From Neoceratodus forsteri (taxonomy: Eukaryota > Chordata > Ceratodontiformes > Ceratodontidae), in contig CM057459.1 of the NCBI GenBank assembly GCA_016271365.2, positions 488,945,501 to 489,009,500 of the forward strand: 64,000 bases of DNA. The letters are read 5' to 3'. Each line of letters opens with the position of its first letter. The stretch's first letter is position 1. This document shows, piece by piece, positions 22,798-33,000 of this stretch. A program made the translations under genes and the position numbers. Under the pieces are notes generated by a model, which worked only from the letters and a program-made list of their open reading frames with translations, did not search any database and was not told where the DNA came from.

Positions 22798-23766
22798 GGC
22801 ATCCAAATATTTAAAAATGAAAAAAGGAAAAAAGAATAAAAAGTCAGAAATACAAAATTGGGGCTTTAATGTGTTAAATATTGAAAAAATAGTCCCACTA
22901 TTGAAAGTGGTGTTTATTGGCATCAAAGTAGTGAGTCCTGTAGTGAGTGTTTGTGACTTTGATTGCAATTCGATGACTCTTGTGTGGTCTTAGAGGTAGA
23001 CAACAATTTTTTTCCATTTACTTTGTTTATCTTTCTTTCTTTGTTCGAGTCCCGCTTCAGTGTCGGTTCAGTACCATTGAGTGTGTCCTATACGGGTGCG
23101 ATAAAGAGGCATTGGGAATGTGGAGCATGGAGATCGGTCTCAGCTTTCTGTAGTAAAGTACAGGTCACATTGTTCTATTTTAAAGGCTTGATTGTTTTCT
23201 ATTTGAAGAGGCAAGAATGCAAGTGATGGGGGAATGAAACGGGAAGCATGAACTGAAAGTCATTTGTATGAGTGCTTCCCATTTCAGCGGTGTGCACTTC
23301 CTGTTTCAGCGGTCATGTGTGACTGAGCCGGCTCCCCAGTTGAGGTATTTTGGTGAATGAAGACAAAATGAAAAATATGTTTACATTTGTGTGAGGATTT
23401 TGAATAAGATCCATTTTTACTGTGAAGGGATATAAGGAGTATTTAGTGGCACTGCTGTAGGGAGAGCAAAGGGGCGGGGGGCAGCTCATAGAAAACAGCA
23501 GAAAGCTTTACTCGCTTATCTTTTTTTTGTCTGTAGTGGCCAGAGGTCAGTGATATGTTCCTGTTATGGGGCCATAGGAGAAGATTAGTGCCGGTTGACT
23601 ATGATACTTGCTGATAAGGACACGACTCTGGAGGTCTATTAGCCAATCGGATTTTTGTATTTTTAAAGCCCATTTTATAAAGTTTGATAACCATTGCACA
23701 TACATTATTCCTGTCAGCATTACATCATCTAGCACTGTTCAGTAACTGTAATGATGCATTCTGATT
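22798..23766. other. unassigned DNA
   Basis: No gene is visible. A short imperfect inverted repeat (GAAACGGGAAGCA at 23236 and TGCTTCCCATTTC at 23273) and a nearby direct repeat of TTTCAGCGGT are present. Confidence 0.4.
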
Positions 23767-24037
23767 TTGAACCAGCATTCTTCTTTTTTTTTTTCAATTC
23801 AAAGTTTATTAGAATTATACAATACAAAAACAGGATCCACAGTTTACATACAATCCAGAGATGCAAACATGACTATCTGCTAGATCCCACTCCACTCCAC
23901 TCCACTCCCCCACCCCATTCCAAGCCCCTCCCCCCTTACCCTCCCAAACCCTACACAAAGAGTAACCTTTAACATAATATAGAGTTGTAAAGAAGGTACC
24001 AATCCCAAGTCTTATATCATCTTGAACCAGCATTCTT
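23767..24037 (-). mobile_element. short polyadenylated retrocopy with 16-bp TSD
   Basis: The exact direct repeat TTGAACCAGCATTCTT flanks a 239-bp insert (copies at 23767-23782 and 24022-24037). On the minus strand the insert ends in a poly(A) tract of about 13 bases, 15-20 bases after an AATAAA signal (TAATAAACTTTGAATTG). These are marks of L1-type target-primed retrotransposition. The insert is either the 3' end of an L1-like LINE or a processed mRNA 3' UTR; a G-rich stretch and a CCACT pentamer run (23890-23908, plus strand) favour an L1-like 3' UTR. Confidence 0.75.
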
Positions 24038-24139
24038 AAACAGTTGGCGGATAAACTATTTTATTGAAAATATCCAACTCAATGAGGAAAACATTTAAAA
24101 TGCACACTTCTAACATTTTCCTTTTGGAATAATTTTTTA

Positions 24140-24291
24140 TAGCAAAAAGGCACTCCTAGAAGTTATATTAACAGTCAGTTAATCACCCCTATGGGTTATA
24201 TGGCAATCAGCTGGGGCCCCTTGCCACATTATGCCCTTATGGGGTGATTAACAAATCGTTACTCTAACTCCTGGTCATGCCCTATTGCTTA
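24140..24291. mobile_element. palindromic MITE (imperfect)
   Basis: The core arms GTTAATCACCCC (24178-24189) and GGGGTGATTAAC (24241-24252) pair perfectly. Imperfect pairing continues outward through AGGCACTCCTAGAAGTTA on the left against TAACTCCTGGTCATGCCCT on the right, to about 24140 and 24291. The ends are TA-rich. There are no coding sequences. Confidence 0.6.
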
Positions 24292-24364
24292 AGTAGTGTG
24301 TTGTACTGGATATGAGAAAAGGCAGTCTGTGCAAGGCAGTGCCACTTACCGCACTAGTGAACGT

Positions 24365-24875
24365 GCTAACAGTCCTGCAAGTCTGGTGGCATGGAGGGCT
24401 GAGGTGCTGGATGTCTTACCTCCTGCCACACCACTGACCTGAGTTTGGGAGTGATCTTGGGTCTCTGGAGGTTGGCTATGTGGGAGAGGATGAAGCATCC
24501 AGAGGACTGCTTTCCTATCCTGGGTAGGGGGCTCCAGTTGCAATGCTCCTTGCCTGACACCATGTGGAGGTGTGGTGGCAGAGCAGCCTGCACAGCTCAG
24601 TAAAGGATGTCCAGTGGCAGATGTATAGTGTGTGCATGCCTGTACATGCACTCACACATGCATCATAGCACACTGTCAGGCAAGGGAACTGAACAAGGAA
24701 AAGTCTGGTATGTGGGAGAACGATGCCCGACCCATCACCCGACACACTTTGTTGCCCAGGATGCCTTGTACTGAATTGCGGACTGGAGTGGGGGGGACAG
24801 ACCTTCCCTTCCTGGCTCCACTACTGGGGCAGGGGATCCACAGGGGAACTTAGAGATAAGTCCCTGGGAGACAGA
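24365..24875 (+). mobile_element. Leu-tRNA-like SINE, copy 2
   Basis: The head AGGGCTGAGGTGCTGGATGT and GACCTGAGTTTGGGAGTGAT match the other copies. Body blocks TTGCCCAGGATGCC and AGAGATAAGTCCC align with copy 1 at 18.15 kb. The 3' boundary is uncertain and no flanking duplication was found. The overlapping open frames on both strands are shadows. Confidence 0.65.
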
Positions 24876-25639
24876 TTCTAGTCCAGTGTTGATAGGGGAA
24901 GATGATCGCTGATGCCAGGGGAAACAAACAACTTCACTGAAAAATATAAAGTGGTAACAGTCCTGTGATGAGTAACTGTAACAACTGCGGAAACCTCTAG
25001 TGATGGTCCATGGAATAGCATGTATATGAAAGGCAGGGGATCCCTCCAACCTTCCAGATAAGGAACATCGGGCAGGATTTTCAAAGGGTGGGGTAGGACT
25101 TGCACCAAGCCCTACACTACGATACATAGGTTGTGGTAGTGTACTGAAGTCCTTTGCCACAACTGCACCCAAATTCAGTGCATCAGTCTCAGTTACAACA
25201 CTTTACCCAATTTACTACAGCTTGTGCCAAATATTTGGTGCAAGTTCTGTGGAAAGGGTACACAGGATTGATACAAGCTAGATCAAAAAAAAGCTGGTCA
25301 AATTTTGCAGAAAAGGGCACATGGGATAGTGTTGTGCTCACTTTACGAAAACTCCACAAAGTGGGGTGCTTTGTGGGAATGTCACTGTAAAATTCTAACT
25401 TTGAAACAGCACTAGTCAAAGGTTCACATTAGACAAGCCGAGAGTAGGACTCACAGAGATTTAAGAAGTAAGGGAAACCCCTGTCCAAGATGGAGACAAA
25501 TGGTCAAATGATGGATTTGCTGTGTCTATATCCTGCCTTAGCACCATCTGCCTGCATTTGCCACAAGACGGGCGTAAAAGGCTTGTGTTTTTTGGAGACA
25601 ACATATGACGGGTAAGTTGTGGTGAAACTTGCTTAAGTA
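24876..25639. other. unassigned DNA
   Basis: No domain, RNA gene or repeat boundary recognised. Confidence 0.4.
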
Positions 25640-25920
25640 GAAACATAGAATTTGACAGCAGATAAGGACTGCTTGGTCCACCTAGTCTGCGTATTTTCCC
25701 TACCTGTTTCATACTGTATACCGTAGTTCCTAAATGATTTGCAGCTTACCCTCTCTTTCCTATCGCTAAAGTTTCTTTAAGTCTGTCCCATGCATTTTTG
25801 AATTCCCCTACCATTTTTGCCCCAACAGTCTCTGCCAGGAGGCTATTCCATGGATTCATCACCTTTTCCATGAAAAAATACTTTCTCAAGTTACCCCTAA
25901 GTCTGTCCCCCCCCCCCCAT
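25640..25920 (-). mobile_element. CR1 3' fragment, minus strand
   Basis: The plus strand starts AAACATAGAATTTGACAGCA, the complement of a CR1 3' tail. Further in, the reverse reading encodes the GVxxFKNAW...DR-like C-terminus (TGTCCCATGCATTTTTGAAT on plus) and the FxxxKVxNPW block. It ends in a run of C's at about 25905-25918. Only about 280 bp are retained, a severe 5' truncation. Confidence 0.75.
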
Positions 25921-26427
25921 TTTCATATCATGGCTTGAACTGGTGTATTTATTATTGGGTGAAGGGTTAATTTGAGACTAACTATAGTAGTCCACATTTG
26001 GAGGTCATATTATAAGAACTGTGGCTAGTACTGTAGTTTGGGAAGGGGTGATAATTGTCCAGCCTGGGGCCTCAGCTAGTTTATAATCGGAGGTGTGAAT
26101 AAGTCATATTTCTGATAGGCTGGTTGTGGCAGGGTGACTTGGAAGCCAGGGGACGAATCAGGGACTCAGTGGTCCAACAGGAAGTACCACCATAAGGGGG
26201 CTGCACAGGAACAATAAAAGGTAGCCACCCCTAATGTGCTCTACACATGTTCTTGTCCCAGCAAGTGAGTGGAAGAGTGAAGGCATGGAGAAGACATAAG
26301 ATTGGTATCTTAGGCATCTGCAAGAGGAAGCAAGGAAGTAGAGAACTCTGTCCGTTGACTAAGGTAAGGCACCTGTTCACTCCTTTTGTTGCATTCACTG
26401 CTGAGAAGGGTGAAGGAAGGTAAAAAG

Positions 26428-26665
26428 TAGGCCCAAACTAAGAATAGGAACAACATCCTATCTAGGGCAACATATAAGAGAAATTACATTGGATACGAGG
26501 GAACACAAGTATCAACACACAAAAAAGCGGAATCTAGGAAGGGTGGGAAGTAGATAGGCCCCAAACTGGGAATAGGAGCAACACCATATCTAGGGAAACA
26601 GTATAAGGGGGGATTTACATCAGGTACATAGGAACACAAGTAGCAACAAACAAAAAATGGGAAAG
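26428..26665 (+). repeat. tandem 5' monomers of CR1, 127-bp period
   Basis: Two units beginning TAGGCCCAAACTAAGAATAG (26428) and TAGGCCCCAAACTGGGAATA (26555). Both continue through AACAxCxTATCTAGGG, GGAACACAAGTA and a CAACAxACAAAAAA block. Lying just upstream of ORF1, they are placed like the promoter monomers of LINE 5' UTRs. A promoter role is inference. Confidence 0.65.
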
Positions 26666-26769
26666 CCAGGAACACCCTATCATTGGCAATGGTAGATAAG
26701 CATTTCCAGGTAACACAGGGAGTATAGAATCTGGGAATGCTAGGAATGGTACAGTGCAGTGGCAGTTTT

Positions 26770-27657
26770 CAGAGACACCTTCAGGAGACTATGGTGTTGT
26801 CCCATATGCACACACACCTCTCTAGGTTGAGGGAGGATGTCACTACACTCCAGGCTGAGTTGACTAGGATTTGAGGAACCTCTTCCCCCCACCCATGGGC
26901 CACCAAGTCTGATGCCATTACCTCAAAGGATGCCAGGAAGGAGAAACAGGTGGATGACATTGGGCTCTGGGAGGGAGGAGATGGTTGGCCAGAGGCACAT
27001 TCCTCAACCAGTACCACTACACAATTTCTACACCACTGTGGTGATGTGGGACTGCCAGGATGAGGCACCCTTGGTAGTGGCTGGGGAGAATGTGTAGTGT
27101 TCTCTGGAATGAAGATACCAAAGAAGGAGATAGAGAACCCACGAAGAGGATGAAGCAACATCTGGTCAGGGACTTGACTGTGAGGGAGATAGAAATGGGA
27201 ATAGAAAGTGGAGGAGAGGGAGGTTAGGTGCCTGTGTTGCTCTGTGGCCTGGAGGGATGAGAAGTGAATTCAGAGGATCGCTAAGACAGCAGTACATGAG
27301 GCAGAGCTGGATGTCATTGCCAACCTAGGCACTAATGATACAGCTAGGGACAGGGCTGGGATAGTGTAGGGGAATTTAAGGAGCTGGGTAGAGGTCTTAG
27401 ACAAGTAGGGCAGTCAATGGCTTTTGCTGAGCTGTTGTCTGTCTATGACAGGAGGGAGGAAAGGGATCACTGCACCAAGACCTTCAACTCATGGTTGAAG
27501 GAATGGTACAGAGAGTGGGGATTCATATACATTGGAGACTGGGGATCCACCTTGAGAGATAAGGGCTTTTACAGGGGTGATAGCCTGTATCTACCCTGGA
27601 GGGAAACTGCAGGCCTCAGTGGGCAGTTTAGATGTTACTCTGATGAACCTTTAAACT
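26770..27657 (+). pseudogene. CR1 ORF1 remnant, coiled region plus esterase
   Basis: Frame-shifted ORF1. Near 26800-26880 one frame reads LSRLREDVTTLQAELTRI, a short coiled-coil segment; the finger that should precede it is decayed. Near 27310-27340 IANLGTND matches the GTND block of the SGNH-type esterase found in CR1 ORF1 proteins. The frame at 27417-27659 gives FNSWLKEWYREWGFIYIGDW and RGDSLYLPWR before its stop. In this family the last block normally has Asp-x-x-His; here the His position is Tyr. ORF1 proteins bind RNA and assist transposition. Confidence 0.65.
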
Positions 27658-27904
27658 AGCTGAGGGGGGTGGCAAAAGAAATCAGGAAGACAGTAATTGC
27701 TACACTCACAGGATGAAGTAGAAAGTAGGGAGAACCCGAGCAGAATGGAATACCCCCCTGGTGGAAATTAATAAAAGAAGGAGGGCAGTAGAAAAGAATG
27801 GAATGAGAAAGAACACATTAAAAGAGAGGGGGAAGGAGAGAGGGCAAACAGGAAATAAGGGGGTTATCAAACAGAGTGATAACAAAATCTGGAAGGCCAT
27901 GTGG

Positions 27905-28473
27905 AAGTGGGGAACTGCAGACCAGTCAGCCTCACCTCGGTAGTGGGGAAGATCATGGAAGCAGAACTAAAGGAGAGATTGGTGGAACATCTGGTTGTCA
28001 ATGGACTACAGGACCCAAGGCAGCATGGTTTCACTAGGGGGAGGTCATGTTAGACCAACCTCGTTTAATTTTTTGACTGGGTGACTGGGGAGGCGGATCA
28101 GGGAGGGCAGTGGACATGGCCTATCTGGTCTTTTAGCAAGGCCTTTGACACTGTGCCACATAGAAGACTATACACAAACTGGAAAATATGGTGTGGGCAG
28201 ACAGTAGTGCAGTGGGTAGGTAACTGGCTGGGCAGCAGGACACAGAGGGTGGTGGTAAATGGCTGTCACTCCACAGAGGGAAGAGTGACCAGTGGGGTAC
28301 CACAGGGATCAGTGCTGAGACCAGTCCTATTCAACATCTTCATCAGTGACATTGCGCAGGACCTAGAAGGCAGAATTTCCCTGTTTGCTGATGACACAAA
28401 GCTCTGTAACAGAGTAGATATACCAGAGGGTGTAGACAGAATGAGAAGGGATCTGCAGAAACTTGAAGAATAG
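27905..28473 (+). pseudogene. CR1 ORF2 reverse transcriptase
   Basis: It begins at GNCRPVSLTSVVGKIMEAEL (about 27912), then QDPRQHGF and TRGRSC. The frame at 28081-28473 covers [53 protein letters not shown] and RISLFADDTKLCNRVDIPEG. GVPQG and FADD motifs are intact, but the upstream stop and the missing fingers exclude activity. Confidence 0.85.
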
Positions 28474-28498
28474 TCAAGGATTTGGCAGTTGAAATTCA

Positions 28499-29227
28499 AT
28501 GCAAAGAAGTGCAAGACAATGCATATGGGGCACAAAAACCCTGGCACAATATATAAGTTGGGGGGTGAGGGCTATAGCATGCACCAAGCAGGAAAGGGAT
28601 CTTGGGGTTATCATCTCTGATGACCTCAAGGTAGGGAAACAGTGTGACAAGGCAGCAGATAAAGCAAATAGGATGCTGGGATGCATAGGCAGGGACATCA
28701 CCAGCAGGAAAAGGGAGGTCATAATTCCACTATACAAGACACTAGTGAGGCCCCACCTGGAGTACACTGTACAGTTCTGGAGACCTTACTTACATAAGGA
28801 CATAGACAGGGTAGAGAAGGTTCAGAGGAGGGCAACCAAGATGGTACATGGATTGCATCACAAGTCGTATGAGGACAGGTTGAAGGAATTGAATATGTAC
28901 TCCCTGGAGGTGGGGGGGGGAGAGAGGGGATATTATAGAGACATACTAGTATCTTACAGGGAGGAACAGGGTGCAGGAATACACTATTTTTAAGTGAAAA
29001 AGATATGTTCCAGGACTAGAGGGCATGGGATGAAGTTGGAGGGAGGACAATTCAGAGGAAATATGAGGAAGAATTTATTCCTAGAACGGGTGGTAGACAA
29101 GTGGAACACCCTGCCAGAGGAAGTGGTGGGGGCTGAAACAATCACGGGATTTAAGAATGCATGGGATAGACATAAAAGAATTCTGGAGGTCAGGGTTAAG
29201 GGGCAACAGCCTTCTGGGAAAACATAA
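28499..29227 (+). pseudogene. CR1 ORF2 C-terminal region
   Basis: Frames 28499-28993 and 28994-29227 read QERDLGVIISDDLKVGKQCD, GCIGRDITSRKREVIIPLYK, RPHLEYTVQFWRPYLHKDID and RRATKMVHGL, then KLEGGQFRGNMRKNLFLERV and NTLPEEVVGAETITGFKNAW. A frameshift lies in the G-rich tract near 28912-28925. Confidence 0.85.
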
Positions 29228-29319
29228 AGTAAACTTACAAGCTCAAATGGGCAGACTGGGTGGGCCGTAGGCCCTTATTTGCCGACACTGTCTATGTATC
29301 TATGTATCTATGTATGTGT

Positions 29320-29700
29320 GTGAATGTTAGAAGTCTAGGAAATTAGATTCTGGACCTAAAGGACATAATGGCAAGGTCTGGCCTAGGTATTATGTTCATT
29401 ACCAATTCAAGGTGCACTTAAAAAAATTACTGGGACATGTCCATAGCGAGCTATACTCAGTTCAGGAGGGACAGAGTAGGAAGGAAAGGAGGATGTGTAA
29501 TGCCTTACATGAGGGAAGGCATAAAAGCAGCTGAGATACAGGTAATACAGGGGGAGCAGAAGGTCTGTGTGTTACCCTAGAGATGGCAAATGGAGCCTCT
29601 ATTTGCACTGGCATGATGTATAGACCTGGGTGGGGTGGAGGAACAGTGAGTGAAGCTAGAAAAGGCCTTAGGGATGGCAATGATCCTTTGCATCAATCAA
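29320..29700 (+). pseudogene. CR1 endonuclease remnant
   Basis: The VNVRSLGN opening block and ILDLKDIMARSGLGIMFI correspond to the start of the APE endonuclease. Later parts (GRVRKERRMC-like, MTYRPGWGGG near 29615) match the usual YRPP...W region. No intact GDFN block is visible, so it is partly deleted. Confidence 0.6.
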
Positions 29701-29913
29701 GACAGCAAAAGCAAGAGGAAAAAAAATTACTACTATGATTCTCGAAACAAGTGGCAGAAAAGCTAAAGGCTAAAAGGGTAGCATTCAGAAGGTACAAGGA
29801 GACATAGAGGGAGGTGGATAAGGATGTTATCGTGGGAAACAGATGGTAGGAGGGAGAGCAGTAAAGAGCACAAAGGCACAAACTGAAGAGAGTATAGCAC
29901 AGGTCATGATGAA

Positions 29914-30966
29914 GTGGGACAAGATATTATTAGGTATATAAGTGAAAAGTGGAAGACCTGGGGTGGGATCACAAAGTTGAAAATGGAAGGCGGTGATTGT
30001 GTAGAGAGGGAACAGAAAAAAGCAGATATACTGAACAAATACTTCTGTTCAGTGTTCAAAGAGGAAGGAGAAGAGGTGGGGCAAAAAGAAGTAACAGGAA
30101 CACTGGAGAGAGGAAGGTGGACATTTAACCGTTTTCAGCAGAGAGTGCCCTGAAGGGACTCACTAACTGGAAAATGGACAAAGCAATGGGGCCAGACATG
30201 GTGCATGCAAGTGTACTGAGGGAGCTAAGGGAGATACTGGATGTACTTCTGACAGTACTATATAACCACTCATTAGAAACAGGAGTGATTCCAGAGGTTT
30301 GGAGGAGGGCAGATGTAGTTCCACTTCACAAAAGTGGTGGCATGGAAGTTACTGGCAATTATAGGCTAGTCAGCCTGATATCGGTGGTGGGAAAGGTAAT
30401 TGGGTCACTGTTGAAGAAAATTATTGTGGAATATCTTGAATCCAATGGCTCACAATACCCAAGGCAGGCAAGGCAGCATGGATTCATGAGGGGAAGGGAG
30501 GTCATGTCATACAAATCTGATAGATTTCTTCGACTGGGAGACCAAGGAATTAGATCCGGGAGGAGTGGTGAACATGGATTGCAGTAAGACTTTTGACACT
30601 GTTCGACATAAGAGGCTGGTAAGCAAGATGGGTAGCTTAGGAGTAGGTCCAAGGGTGGTAGACTAGGTAAGAGATTAGTTATGGGATAGGTGGCAGAGGG
30701 TGGGGTAAACAGAGCTCACTCCAAGGAATGGAGGATGATGAGCAGATTGCATGAGAGATTGGTGCAGGGACCAGTTCACTTTAATGTCTTTACAAGTGAT
30801 ATTGCAGAGGAGCTGGAAGGGAGGTCTGCCTCTATGGGAATAACACCCAAATCTGCAATAGGGTGGACACTCCAGAGTGGGTGAAAGGATGAGCAGAGAC
30901 CTGAGAAAACTCGAGATGTGGTCAAGGGTATGGTAGCTGGGTATCGATGTGAAAAAGTGCAAAGTA
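29914..30966 (+). pseudogene. CR1 linker and reverse transcriptase, 5' of the SINE
   Basis: The frame at 29914-30153 holds YISEKWKTWGGITKLKMEGG and ADILNKYFCSVFKEEGEE, the linker. The frame at 30174-30587 gives DKAMGPDMVHASVLRELRE, VWRRADVVPLHKSGG and GNYRLVSLISVVGKVIGSLL. Past 30587 it is shifted. DCSKTFDTVRHKRL appears near 30573-30615. The catalytic box is destroyed (GITPKSAIG where FADDTKICN is expected, about 30838-30864). Confidence 0.75.
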
Positions 30967-31347
30967 GCCGGCCCATTGGCGCTGAGGATTGAGGCGCTGG
31001 ATGCCTTACCTCACGCTACGCCAGCACCCTGGGTTTGGGAATGACATCGGGTCGTTGGGGTGCTGGACTTGGGGGAGGAGGGAGGAGCGGGATTTAGTGA
31101 GCCTTTGGGCTGCTCTCCTCTCCTAGTGGTGGTTGGTTGTCACCTTTCCCATATTCTGTCCCCACTGCATGGTGGTCTAGTGGGGTAATTTAGGCAGGAG
31201 GGGGTGGTAGTACTGGTGGGCGGAAGAAGCTGAGATGACTTCTGGTGTGTATACACATCTCCACGAGCACATACAGCCATATGCTAGGGCACGAGGTATA
31301 TGGGAAAACCTACAAAAAAAAAAGCCTATAAAAAGTTATATTGGGAA
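30967..31347 (+). mobile_element. Leu-tRNA-like SINE, copy 3 (15-bp TSD)
   Basis: A 381-bp insert inside a CR1, flanked by AAAAAGTGCAAAGTA at 30952-30966 and 31348-31362. The head contains TTGGCGCTGAGGATTGAGGC then GCTGGATGCC, resembling the D-arm and anticodon-stem side of tRNA-Leu, and CCTGGGTTTGGGAATGAC at the B-box position. It ends with an A run near 31311-31321 and a short AT-rich tail. Being defined on both sides, it is the best copy for setting the family's ends. Confidence 0.8.
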
Positions 31348-32155
31348 AAAAAGTGCAAAGTACTGCACTTGTGGCACAGAAACCGAGGAGCACAGTACAA
31401 AATGGGAGGAGTGGTACTGATGACCACCAAGCAGGATAGAATCCTGAGGGTAATAATACTGGGTGACATAAAGGCGGCCAGTCAGTGAGACAAGGCAATT
31501 AGGAATGTTAGTAGGATACTGGGGTTCATAGGGAGGAGTATCACCAGAAAAAATAGGGAGACAGTATTGCCTCTGTATAGATGGCTAGTGACACCCCACC
31601 TAGAGTACTGTGTCCAGTCCTGGAGATCACATCTCTGGAAGGACATAAACAGAGTGGAGGTGGTCTAGAGGATGGCAACTAAAATGGTGCAGGGTCTGCA
31701 TCAGAAGCCCTATGAGGAAAGATTTAAGGACCTAAATATTTACATCCTGGATGGGAGGATGGAGAGGTGGATATGATAGAGACCTTTAAATACTTCCCAG
31801 GGATACGTAAGGAACAGAAGGGAAATATTTTTCAGAACAAAAGGTGTTCAAGGGCAAGGAGGCATGATGAGAAGCTAGAGAGGGTAGATTCAGGAGAGAT
31901 GTGAGGAAGTACTTCTTCACAGAAAGAGTGGTGGATTCCTGGAAAAGTCTTCTAGCAGAGGTGGTGGGGGCAAAAACAGTGGTGGGGTTCAAGAACATAT
32001 GGGATTGGCACAAGGGAATCTTAGGGATGAGGAGGAGGCTGAATGGCCTAGAGATCAAGTAGGATCTCAGTGATACTATAGGCAGATAAAAATTAGCAGA
32101 CTACAATGGACAAAACAGTCCTTATCTGCCTGCAAATTCTGTTTCTGTGTGTCTA
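31348..32155 (+). pseudogene. CR1 ORF2 C-terminal region, 3' of the SINE
   Basis: It continues the interrupted CR1: KKCKVLHLWHRNRGAQYKMG, TTKQDRILRVIILGDIKA, then shifted blocks for SRKNRETVLPLYRWLV (about 31545-31590), HLEYCVQSW, ATKMVQGLHQKPYEERFKDL (31675-31730), FFTERVVDSWKSL and VVGAKTVVGFKN (31915-31995). The tail ends in CTGTTTCTGTGTGTCTAGG. Confidence 0.75.
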
Positions 32156-32159
32156 GGGG

Positions 32160-32431
32160 TACATAGTTATCATGCATGGTGCAAGAGTTTACATCTGTTC
32201 TGGTGAGTGGTGTTGAGAATTGATTAGAAACGTTTACTCTCAGCAGGAGTAAACCTTCTGGTTCTGGGATAAGAAAGTCCACCGTATCTCTGAAGTAACA
32301 TGGCAACACCATGGGGTGTCAGACACTACCACTCTGGATGTGACTTATAAATGGTATAGCCTCACTGCAGACTCACTGCGGCTCCTGCTGCTACTGTAGC
32401 AGTGGTAAACACCCAGGTTCTGCTTAGCTCT
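32160..32431 (-). mobile_element. gypsy-type LTR-like repeat, left part
   Basis: The segment 32339-32431 (GACTCACTGCGGCTCCTG then CACCCAGGTTCTGC) matches 45086-45200 (GGCTCACTGCAGCTTCCC then CACACAGGCTCTGC). It is the part of one candidate LTR that lies left of an inserted L2. The precise outer edge, near the CR1 3' end at about 32155, is uncertain. Confidence 0.5.
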
Positions 32432-33000
32432 ACACTACACTACCTAATAATAGCACTACTTCTCCTTATTTCAGGTGATATAAACCCCAACCCATGCCTG
32501 CCCTCCTTTGATGCCTCTGCTTCTTACCCTGGCCATCTCTAAATCTCCCAATGAATAACACTTTGCTCCTTGCAAATGGTCTCAAAATAATTCACCTAAA
32601 TACTCGGAGCCTTCTACCTAAACTTGTCCTACTCCAACCTCTAGTAGAGTCTTTGGCCCCCAACGTCATAATTATTTGAGCCCACACGACTTAACTGTAA
32701 ATCCAATAACTATTCTCTCATTGATTGGGCACTAACCTCCCACCTTCACAGAATCGTAAAATCTGGGATCCTCTCCGATGCCCTTAGTGGTCATCATATC
32801 ATCTTCCTAGTCTGTAAAACTCACAGGCCAAAAGTACCCCACAAAACCTTACTACTTCAATCCTTTAAGTCCCTGGACCTCACTCCTCTCCTCCAGGACC
32901 TAACTTACACTGATTGGACCCTGATTAGCACAGCTAACTCCATCGACTTTGCCTTTGAGTACTTCAAAAACAAATTCCTCTCCATCTGGAACTGACACGT
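32432..33000 (+). pseudogene. L2 N-terminus with 2A-like motif and endonuclease ends
   Basis: Leu-rich hydrophobic residues precede SGDINPNPCLP at 32471-32503; the family's terminal NPGP here reads NPCLP. Then LKIIHLNTRSLLPKL (near 32580-32620) opens the endonuclease. It skips to the end of the domain: LSGHHIIFLVCKTH (32785-32825) in place of the SDH block. The middle of the endonuclease is missing. Stops are frequent. Confidence 0.65.

Larger units (their letters stand above)
26200..29318 (+). mobile_element. CR1 LINE with 5' region, ORF1 and RT; endonuclease deleted
   Basis: A plus-strand CR1 that keeps a 5' region, ORF1 and the 3' half of ORF2. ORF1 ends at about 27657. By 27905 the sequence is already in the RT fingers, so the endonuclease and the RT N-terminus are missing (internal deletion). 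The 3' end carries GCCCTTATTTGCCGACACTG and three TATCTATG-type units to about 29318. The next CR1 begins directly behind it. The 5' boundary is approximate. Confidence 0.75.
29319..32155 (+). mobile_element. CR1 LINE starting at endonuclease, split by a SINE
   Basis: A second plus-strand CR1 directly behind the previous copy's tail. It opens in the endonuclease (VNVRSLGN near 29320) and runs through the linker and RT to a 3' end near 32140 (CTTATCTGCCTGCAAATTCT). At 30966 it is interrupted by a 381-bp SINE and resumes at 31348 after a 15-bp duplication; the frame is continuous across the insertion (KKCKV before, KKCKVLHLW after). Confidence 0.8.
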
